DNA of 6,543 nucleotides from Bacteroidales bacterium (GTDB lineage Bacteria > Bacteroidota > Bacteroidia > Bacteroidales > Paludibacteraceae): contig CAAGFD010000092.1 in assembly GCA_900769035.1 (NCBI GenBank), positions 1-6,543 on the forward strand. The letters are read 5' to 3'. Below are positions 1 through 4,567 of this stretch, in pieces. The first letter of the stretch is position 1, and every line of letters begins with the position of its first letter. A program made the translations under genes and the position numbers. A model generated the notes under the pieces. That model was given only the letters and a program-made list of their open reading frames with translations. It was not told where the DNA came from and searched no databases.

Positions 1-861
1 AAACAGAGCAACAGAAAGGAGTAACACTATTCCGACAACCGAGCAAATAATTGCAGCTCTGCGTCTTAACTTACGCTTATGTTCTTTGCGAATTGCATCT
101 ATCAACGAAGAATCTGAAATAGGAGCAGCCGAAGATGAAGGTATTTCAGGAGTCTCCTCTTGCGATGGGATATACTTTTCCGATTCAGGGGAATTTTCTT
201 GTTTTTCTGACTCTTCTTGCTGCGTAGTCACTGCCGGCTCAATAGTTTCTTCCGACAGCGACTCACTATTTTCAACAACATTCGGTGCCTGTTCTACAGT
301 TTCTAATGGTAAATTTTCATTATTTTCGGAATTGGTATTAGCGTCGGCAGGACAACCAACACCTTGAATATCTGCAAGTAAAGACTTGATTTCCAGTGCC
401 TGTTCTGTAAGTTTTTCCAAAGGAGACTCACTCTTGTCAGAATTGTTATCGGTGGGGAATGTACTGTCGGTAGCATTCTCTGATTCATCTAATAACAATG
501 TATCGACATTTACCTCTCCATCACTCTTGTCCACTACATCTTCAATGACAACGGTATCCAGATGAGCAAACGGAGCGTTGACCAGATTTTTCAAATCGGT
601 TTCGGGAGTAAACACAATTTTATAATGGGAATCTATTTTAATAGGCTTTCCGGTATTCACATCCACGCTACTACGTTCGTTGACAAGAGTCAATTTGAAA
701 GAACCTAATCCATTTATCTTGAGCACTTTATCTTTATCAAGAGCCTCAATAAAAACCGATTGAAAAGATTTCAAGAAAGCATTAGCATCCTTTTTTGTAA
801 TATTTGCTTTAGAAGCGAAATCATCTAACAGCGATTTCAAGCTACCATCATCCATACTCAT
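1..861 (-). CDS. HU-domain protein with acidic linker and C-terminal transmembrane segment (3' end off window)
   Basis: 287 residues are visible and the frame is still open at base 1. Residues 1-95 have the HU/IHF fold pattern: two N-terminal helices, then GLGSF (51-55), a beta-arm ending in NTGKP (69-73) and a closing helix around LKNLVN (90-95). Residues 100-255 are low-complexity, rich in Glu, Ser, Asp, Asn and Pro, and probably disordered. A basic stretch (RKEHKRKLRRR, 258-268) precedes a hydrophobic segment from 269 to the edge (AIICSVVGIVLLLSVALF). The positive-inside rule would keep the HU domain in the cytoplasm and place the unseen C-terminus outside. The arm position that is proline in most HU proteins (P63 in the neighbouring HU) is V68 here. 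The ATG at 861 overlaps the upstream HU stop as ATGA, suggesting translational coupling. An in-frame ATG at 855 lies at better spacing from an AGAGG purine run and is an alternative start. Some Bacteroidota HU-related proteins are known to carry a membrane segment and SPOR domain; whether one follows here cannot be seen. Its role is inferred. Confidence 0.85.
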   Translation of the reverse strand, partial: MSMDDGSLKSLLDDFASKANITKKDANAFLKSFQSVFIEALDKDKVLKINGLGSFKLTLVNERSSVDVNTGKPIKIDSHYKIVFTPETDLKNLVNAPFAHLDTVVIEDVVDKSDGEVNVDTLLLDESENATDSTFPTDNNSDKSESPLEKLTEQALEIKSLLADIQGVGCPADANTNSENNENLPLETVEQAPNVVENSESLSEETIEPAVTTQQEESEKQENSPESEKYIPSQEETPEIPSSSAAPISDSSLIDAIRKEHKRKLRRRAAIICSVVGIVLLLSVALF

Positions 862-1136
862 ACCTCTTTAAATTTTGATTTTAACGATGAAGATGGTTTG
901 AAATTGAGCACCAATTTAGGGGGAACGAGCATAGTTTTTTTTGTAGAAGGATTAACTATTTTTCTCTGTTCCTTATGGCGTATTTCAAATTGACCTAAAG
1001 AGCCAATAGTGACTGAATCGCCATTTGATAGCTGCTTTGCCACTACCGACACAAAATCCGACAGCAAAGAAGCCGTTTGTTTCTGCGTCATATTGACTTT
1101 TTTAGAGAGTTGAGTGATAAATTCTTTATTATTCAT
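858..1136 (-). CDS. HU family DNA-binding protein (small nucleoid protein)
   Basis: A complete 92-residue protein, the usual HU length. HU proteins bind and bend DNA as dimers and compact the nucleoid. Residues 1-40 form the two-helix dimerisation body. GSLGQFEIR (45-53) is the conserved HU turn and strand. The DNA-binding arm follows at about 54-75, with NPST at 62-65; P63 is where the intercalating proline of HU/IHF sits. FKPSSSLKSKF (79-89) is the C-terminal helix. It starts 7 bases after the rimO stop with no clear Shine-Dalgarno sequence, and its TGA overlaps the next ATG (ATGA), so rimO, this gene and the membrane-linked HU gene probably share a transcript. It diverges from textbook HU in the arm (few arginines), so it is likely a Bacteroidota paralogue and not the main HU. 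I cannot tell HU-alpha, HU-beta and IHF-like roles apart. Confidence 0.9.
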   Translation of the reverse strand: MNNKEFITQLSKKVNMTQKQTASLLSDFVSVVAKQLSNGDSVTIGSLGQFEIRHKEQRKIVNPSTKKTMLVPPKLVLNFKPSSSLKSKFKEV

Positions 1137-1143
1137 ATACCAA

Positions 1144-2448
1144 TCAATCTATTATTTTTGCGTATAAATCATAGATGTCGCTATCTATAATTTCCACGTC
1201 ATAAAAATCACCTACATTAAGAGATTTGTCTTTAGCAATATATACTTCGCCATCCACTTCCGGAGAGTCGAATTCAGTACGGGCGACATAAAATTCAGGG
1301 TCTTCTCGGTCGATGATAACTTTTAATTTTTTACCTATTTTCTTAGCTGCAATTGATTGAGAAATTTTTTCTTGTAGCGACATTATTTTATCCACTCTTT
1401 GCTGTTTAACTTCCTCCGGTATATCATCTTTATAATTCAGATAAGCGAAAGTACCCTCTTCATGAGAATAGGCAAAGACACCTAGACGCTCAAAACGTTG
1501 AGTCTCCACAAATTCGAGCAACTCATTAAAATCCTCCTCTGTTTCACCAGGATGGCCGACAAGCAGAGTTGTGCGGAAATGGATTCCCGGCACGCTATTT
1601 CTAACTTTTTTAATAAAAGCCAAGGTCTCTTTTTTAGATATATTTCGGCGCATCATAACGAGCATTTTATCTGAAATATGTTGCAATGCGATATCGAAAT
1701 AAGAGCAGACCTTAGGATTATTTTTCATAACATCCAGAATTTCGTATGGGAAATTATTCGGATAACCATAATGTAATCTAATCCATTCAATACCATCAAT
1801 TTCGGATAATCTTTGCACTAATTCCGGCAATTTATGAGTACGATATAAATCGAGTCCGTAATAAGTTAAATCCTGCGCAATCAGTTGCAACTCCTTAACG
1901 CCTTTTCGAGCCAACCATTTAGCTTCTTCAATGATTTCCTCCATAGGCAAAGACTTATAAGCACCTGTAATAATAGGAATTGCGCAATAGGAGCAAGTAC
2001 GATTACATCCTTCGGCAATTTTTAGATAAGCATAATGTTTCGGAGTTGTAATGATTCGATAATTCTTTATTTTCTTTTTTTCAACTTTTTGATAAATCAA
2101 ATCGTTTATCATGTCGGTCCAATTAAATTTACCATAGAAAGCGTCGACTTCCGGAATTTCTTGTTCCAACTGATGAAGGTATCTTTCAGCGAGGCAACCC
2201 ATCACAATAATTTTACCTATTTTACCGCGTTTTTTCAATTCGGTAAGTTCTAAGATAACATCAATAGATTCTTGTTTTGCATCACCGATAAAGCCACAGG
2301 TATTTACAACGACATATTCACCGCGAACGACTTCGGGATCGTGCACGACTTTAAAACCTGCATTTTTAAACATGCGCATTAATTTTTCGGAATCAACAAG
2401 GTTTTTATAGCAACCTAATGATATTATGTCAACACGATTTCTCTGCAT
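1144..2448 (-). CDS. rimO: Ribosomal protein uS12 methylthiotransferase RimO
   Basis: A complete 434-residue radical-SAM enzyme of the MiaB/RimO family. In characterised members it adds a methylthio group to the conserved aspartate of ribosomal protein uS12 (Asp89 in E. coli) using two [4Fe-4S] clusters. The N-terminal UPF0004 domain has its three cluster cysteines at C13 (SLGC), C51 (NTCGF) and C85 (MGC). The radical-SAM domain has the CxxxCxxC motif at C148, C152 and C155 (EGCNRTCSYCAIP). The TRAM domain covers about 372-434 and is acidic with D/E-rich strands, as expected for a protein substrate rather than tRNA. The short N-terminus beginning MQRNRVDIISLGC, together with NLVDSEKLM and AKQESID, favours RimO over MiaB or MtaB. 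It starts 21 bases after ftsY stops, in a leader without a purine-rich ribosome site, and probably belongs to the ftsY transcript. Confidence 0.96.
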   Translation of the reverse strand: MQRNRVDIISLGCYKNLVDSEKLMRMFKNAGFKVVHDPEVVRGEYVVVNTCGFIGDAKQESIDVILELTELKKRGKIGKIIVMGCLAERYLHQLEQEIPEVDAFYGKFNWTDMINDLIYQKVEKKKIKNYRIITTPKHYAYLKIAEGCNRTCSYCAIPIITGAYKSLPMEEIIEEAKWLARKGVKELQLIAQDLTYYGLDLYRTHKLPELVQRLSEIDGIEWIRLHYGYPNNFPYEILDVMKNNPKVCSYFDIALQHISDKMLVMMRRNISKKETLAFIKKVRNSVPGIHFRTTLLVGHPGETEEDFNELLEFVETQRFERLGVFAYSHEEGTFAYLNYKDDIPEEVKQQRVDKIMSLQEKISQSIAAKKIGKKLKVIIDREDPEFYVARTEFDSPEVDGEVYIAKDKSLNVGDFYDVEIIDSDIYDLYAKIID

Positions 2449-2469
2449 AAGGAATAAAGGAGTAAATTA

Positions 2470-3423
2470 TTATAATGAGAAGAGAGTTTGTACGAAAGAT
2501 TTTTTATCAAATACTTGTAAATCATCGATACCTTCGCCGAGGCCGATATATCTTACAGGAATTTTAAATTGGTCGGAAATACCGATAACAACGCCACCTT
2601 TGGCAGTACCATCGAGTTTTGTTACTGTAAGAGATGTAACTTGAGTAGCCTTAGTAAATTGTTTGGCTTGTTCGAAAGCATTTTGGCCGGTAGAGCCATC
2701 GAGCACGAGCATTACATCGTGAGGGGCATCCGGGACCAATTTTTTCATAACGTTTTTTATTTTCGTCAACTCATTCATTAAGTTAATTTTATTATGCAAA
2801 CGCCCGGCAGTATCAATAATTACCACGTCAGCATCATTAGCTTTTGCAGAAGCCAACGTATCATATGCAACAGAAGCGGGGTCTGCCCCCATCTGTTGTT
2901 TAACAACCGGCACGCCAACTCTCTCGCCCCAGATGCATAATTGCTCGACGGCGGCAGCACGGAAAGTATCGGCGGCACCAAGACAAACCTTTTTTCCGGC
3001 ATTTTTATATTGAGCGGCAATTTTTCCGATAGTAGTAGTTTTTCCTACGCCATTAACACCGACAACCATTATCACATAAGGTTTTGCCGGCAGAGGGTCA
3101 TCAAAAGCCAGTGTACCGACAGTTTCGTTTTCGGCGAGCATATTACAAATCTCGTCGTTTAGAACATTAGAGAGCTCATTAGTATTCAAATATTTATCTT
3201 TAGCGATACGAGATTGAAGGCGATCGATAATTTTAAGGGTAGTTTCTACGCCGACGTCAGAAGTGATTAAAGCCTCTTCAATATTATCGAGAACGTCGTC
3301 ATCTACAACGCTTTTACCCATAATAGCACGAGACAATTTACTCCACACGCTTTGTTTTGTTTTCTCGAGGCCGTCGTTTAAAACCTCTTTTTTATTCTTT
3401 GTCAAAAAACTAAATATACCCAT
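2470..3423 (-). CDS. ftsY: Signal recognition particle receptor FtsY
   Basis: A complete 317-residue SRP GTPase. FtsY docks ribosome-SRP complexes at the cytoplasmic membrane and, by reciprocal GTP hydrolysis with Ffh, hands nascent membrane proteins to SecYEG. The N domain spans about 20-100. The G domain shows G1 GVNGVGKT (122-129), DTFRAAA (152-158), G3 DTAGR (204-208), G4 TKLD (268-271) and the closing motif GEGIDDLQVFD (297-307). There is no long acidic A domain. A short N-terminal stretch (MGIFSFLTKNKK), hydrophobic then basic, could be the amphipathic membrane-binding element seen in short FtsY proteins. The SRP-specific DTFRAAA together with GEGIDDLQ favours FtsY over Ffh, and there is no M domain. 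It is the first gene after a terminator and has its own promoter about 25-55 bases upstream, heading the ftsY-rimO-HU-HU unit. Confidence 0.97.
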   Translation of the reverse strand: MGIFSFLTKNKKEVLNDGLEKTKQSVWSKLSRAIMGKSVVDDDVLDNIEEALITSDVGVETTLKIIDRLQSRIAKDKYLNTNELSNVLNDEICNMLAENETVGTLAFDDPLPAKPYVIMVVGVNGVGKTTTIGKIAAQYKNAGKKVCLGAADTFRAAAVEQLCIWGERVGVPVVKQQMGADPASVAYDTLASAKANDADVVIIDTAGRLHNKINLMNELTKIKNVMKKLVPDAPHDVMLVLDGSTGQNAFEQAKQFTKATQVTSLTVTKLDGTAKGGVVIGISDQFKIPVRYIGLGEGIDDLQVFDKKSFVQTLFSL

Positions 3424-3447
3424 TTTACAACATTTTTATTTAATGAA

Positions 3448-3478
3448 CAAAGGTACGATTTTTTTTTATAATTACAAA
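3448..3478 (-). promoter_or_regulatory. Bacteroides-type promoter of ftsY
   Basis: On the minus strand the -33 element TTTG (3478-3475) is followed after 19 bases by the -7 element TACCTTTG (3455-3448), which fits the TAnnTTTG consensus of the Bacteroidota primary sigma factor. The start site would fall a few bases below 3448, giving a leader of roughly 20 bases before the ftsY ATG. The -33 box lies only a few bases beyond the T-run of the preceding terminator, so one operon ends and the next begins within about 65 bases. Confidence 0.8.
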
Positions 3479-3480
3479 AT

Positions 3481-3513
3481 AAAAAAAAGGAATCGAAAAA
3501 TCGATTCCTTTTT
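3481..3513 (-). terminator. Intrinsic terminator of the rpmB-rpmG-DUF4295 operon
   Basis: A perfect 13-bp inverted repeat (arms 3501-3513 and 3484-3496) with a 4-base loop. The stem is AAAAAGGAATCGA paired with its complement. Read on the minus strand, the right arm runs straight into a T-tract ending at 3481 (8 T in all), as in a Rho-independent terminator. The A-runs on the outer side make it nearly symmetric, so it could also stop transcription coming the other way, although no plus-strand gene is nearby to need that. It lies 80 bases beyond the DUF4295 stop and just ahead of the ftsY promoter. Confidence 0.88.
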
Positions 3514-3569
3514 ATATTTGATACGTTACCATTCCAAGGTATACAGAGGAATAGTACGCATAAAACGAG

Positions 3570-3604
3570 TTTGCTAAAAGTAATAATAATGATTATTTAG
3601 CAAA
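3570..3604 (-). repeat. Hairpin spanning the DUF4295 stop codon
   Basis: A perfect 9-bp inverted repeat, TTTGCTAAA (3570-3578) and TTTAGCAAA (3596-3604), around a 17-base AT-rich loop. On the minus strand the first arm encodes the last three DUF4295 residues (F-A-K) and the loop holds the TAA stop. No T-run follows, so it is not a normal terminator; it could protect or mark the 3' end of the message. Its function is unknown and it may be chance in AT-rich DNA. Confidence 0.4.
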
Positions 3605-3745
3605 ATACTCCTTAACTTTTTCGTTAAGAATCATTTCTTCTTGAAAGACATAGGCACCAGTTTTAGGTGATTTAACCATTTTAATCACCTTTGAATAGCC
3701 ACGACCTTCACCTTTTTGCAGTGTTGCAACCGTTTTCTTTGCCAT
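3593..3745 (-). CDS. DUF4295-family small basic protein, probably ribosome-associated
   Basis: A complete 50-residue protein, rich in lysine (11 of 50), beginning MAKKTVATLQKGEGRGYSKV and ending KVKEYFAK. I recognise it as the DUF4295 family, which is found in Bacteroidota and usually encoded directly after rpmB and rpmG, as here (7 bases after the rpmG stop). It shares the MAKK start and basic character of bL33 but is not a copy of it. KMVKSPKTGAYVFQEEMI (23-40) is the core expected of the family. The position in a two-gene ribosomal operon, small size and charge indicate a lineage-specific large-subunit protein. I recall that an extra large-subunit protein (bL38) was described from a Flavobacterium ribosome structure, but I cannot confirm it is this family. 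The operon terminator lies downstream. Confidence 0.9.
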   Translation of the reverse strand: MAKKTVATLQKGEGRGYSKVIKMVKSPKTGAYVFQEEMILNEKVKEYFAK

Positions 3746-3752
3746 AAGTCAA

Positions 3753-3941
3753 TTATTTTATTTCTTTGTGAACTGTAACTCTTTTTAAAATAGGGTTATA
3801 CTTTCTCAACTCCAAGCGTTGGGTAGTATTTTTACGATTCTTGGTAGTGATGTAACGAGATGTACCCGGCATACCACTGTCTTTGTGTTCTGTGCACTCC
3901 AAGATAACTTGCACTCTAGCTTCTTTAGATTTTTTTGCCAT
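3753..3941 (-). CDS. rpmG: 50S ribosomal protein bL33
   Basis: A complete 62-residue protein with the bL33 signatures VQVILECTEH (11-20), RYITTKNRKNTTQRLELRKYNP (29-50) and VTVHKE (55-60). bL33 sits near the E site of the large subunit. It is the zinc-free form: of the four zinc cysteines of C+ bL33 only the first (C16) remains, and the C-terminal CPxCxxH-type pair is replaced by NPILKR. Residues 18-28 (TEHKDSGMPGT) form the longer loop typical of Bacteroidota bL33. It starts 3 bases after the rpmB stop. The purines GGAGAA at the end of rpmB lie at a workable distance, one of the few starts here with a Shine-Dalgarno-like stretch. Confidence 0.96.
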   Translation of the reverse strand: MAKKSKEARVQVILECTEHKDSGMPGTSRYITTKNRKNTTQRLELRKYNPILKRVTVHKEIK

Positions 3942-3944
3942 AAC

Positions 3945-4217
3945 TTATTCTCCATAATATGCTTGTTCACTCAACTCATTCCAAGTGCAATAGCCTTTTT
4001 CAACAGCTTTGCAAAGGGCAGCGTGCAAGCCAAGTTTATTAATAGTACGCAGACCTGCTGCAGAAATATTTAAACTAATCCAGCAATTCTCTTCTACATA
4101 GTAGAATTTTTTACGGAACAAATTCACGTCAAAAGAACGTTTTGTACGACGTTTTGAGTGAGATACATTGTTGCCGATCATTGCTCTTTTACCGGTAATC
4201 TGACAAATCTTAGACAT
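3945..4217 (-). CDS. rpmB: 50S ribosomal protein bL28
   Basis: A complete 90-residue protein. MSKICQITGKRAMIGNNVSHSKRRTKR (1-27) is the bL28 signature, with NLFRKKFYYVEENCWISLNISAAGLRTINKLG (32-63) following. bL28 is a late-assembling large-subunit protein near the peptidyl-tRNA exit side. Only one cysteine (C5) lies in the N-terminal region, so the paired CxxC zinc motif of C+ bL28 is missing. I chose the ATG at 4217. A frame-compatible ATG at 4253 would add 12 residues (MRNNVKQLIYSK) that are foreign to the family, and it leaves too little room after the promoter. It is the first gene of rpmB-rpmG-DUF4295. Confidence 0.96.
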   Translation of the reverse strand: MSKICQITGKRAMIGNNVSHSKRRTKRSFDVNLFRKKFYYVEENCWISLNISAAGLRTINKLGLHAALCKAVEKGYCTWNELSEQAYYGE

Positions 4218-4263
4218 TTTACTATATATTAATTGTTTTACATTATTCCTCAAAATGAGTGCG

Positions 4264-4295
4264 CAAAGGTACGATTATTTCCGCATATACACAAG
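4264..4295 (-). promoter_or_regulatory. Bacteroides-type promoter of the rpmB operon
   Basis: The minus-strand -7 element TACCTTTG (4271-4264) fits TAnnTTTG. A -33 element CTTG (4295-4292) lies 20 bases upstream, one mismatch from TTTG. The leader to the rpmB ATG would be about 40 bases and contains a short CTCA/TGAG hairpin (4250-4260) but no Shine-Dalgarno sequence. The 13 bases around the -7 box (4264-4276) are identical to those at the ftsY promoter. Confidence 0.72.
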
Positions 4296-4427
4296 TAATT
4301 TCGAAAATAATTTATATCTGACCTAAATATTACTCCTAAACCGCGTTCTTTTAGGACGTTAGATGGAATTAACGTGTGTAATTTCAAGCCAAATTCCTGA
4401 TTTTTCTTGCCTCATAATGAGTTGATT

Positions 4428-4494
4428 GTCACTTTATTTAAAACTTTCACATTAAATTTAAGCGAGTATACTCAAAAATAGTGTGTAAAGTGAC
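4428..4494. repeat. Spaced inverted repeat with internal palindrome
   Basis: The 9-bp arms GTCACTTTA (4428-4436) and TAAAGTGAC (4486-4494) are exact reverse complements 49 bases apart. Between them lies a perfect 10-bp palindrome, GAGTATACTC (4464-4473). The arrangement could be paired operator sites or a hairpin base. No gene reads into it from the plus strand, so its role is unknown. Confidence 0.4.
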
Positions 4495-4518
4495 TATATT
4501 GTAAGTAAATAACAATCG

Positions 4519-4560
4519 CTCTTTTAGAATTATTCAGCATCAATAATAAGTCGAAAAGAG
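4519..4560 (-). terminator. Possible weak terminator or 3' hairpin after wzc
   Basis: The outer arms CTCTTTT (4519-4525) and AAAAGAG (4554-4560) pair over 7 bp. Inside them ATTATT (4529-4534) pairs with AATAAT (4542-4547) around a 7-base loop. It starts 7 bases after the wzc stop. On the minus strand it is followed by CGATTGTTATTTAC, not a clean T-run, so termination is uncertain; an mRNA 3' stabilising hairpin is as likely. Confidence 0.35.
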
Positions 4561-4567
4561 AGAATAA

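Larger units (their letters stand above)
4296..4567. other. Non-coding stretch between wzc and the rpmB promoter
   Basis: With the promoter and leader this makes a gap of about 350 bases without a convincing gene. It holds inverted repeats: TCCTAAA/TTTAGGA (4334-4340 and 4350-4356), GTCACTTTA/TAAAGTGAC (4428-4436 and 4486-4494), and the palindrome GAGTATACTC (4464-4473). A minus-strand TATTTTTG (4480-4473) resembles a -7 box but has no -33 partner. The longest ATG-started minus-strand frame I noticed (from 4415) has only about 18 codons and I do not recognise it. No tRNA, riboswitch or insertion-sequence end was recognised. Confidence 0.6.

Noticed and set aside
86..367. Plus-strand open frame rich in Ser and Cys
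   Set aside because: It is the antisense of the low-complexity acidic linker of the membrane-linked HU gene; no family resemblance and no promoter.
3513..3520. Plus-strand TATATTTG resembling a -7 element
   Set aside because: No TTTG lies 19-21 bases upstream, the site abuts the terminator stem, and no plus-strand gene follows.
3263..3577. Plus-strand open frame across the ftsY start and the terminator
   Set aside because: It runs through the ftsY coding sequence, its promoter and the terminator hairpin; the composition is that of a shadow frame.
4218..4253. Longer bL28 start at 4253
   Set aside because: The extra 12 residues do not match the bL28 N-terminus, and the start lies within about 11 bases of the -7 element, leaving almost no leader.
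4334..4356. Hairpin TCCTAAA/TTTAGGA as a terminator
   Set aside because: Only 7 bp with a 9-base loop and no T-run on either strand.
4359..4415. 18-codon minus-strand frame starting MRQEKSGIWLEI
   Set aside because: Too short, no promoter or family match; could be a gene remnant but nothing supports that.
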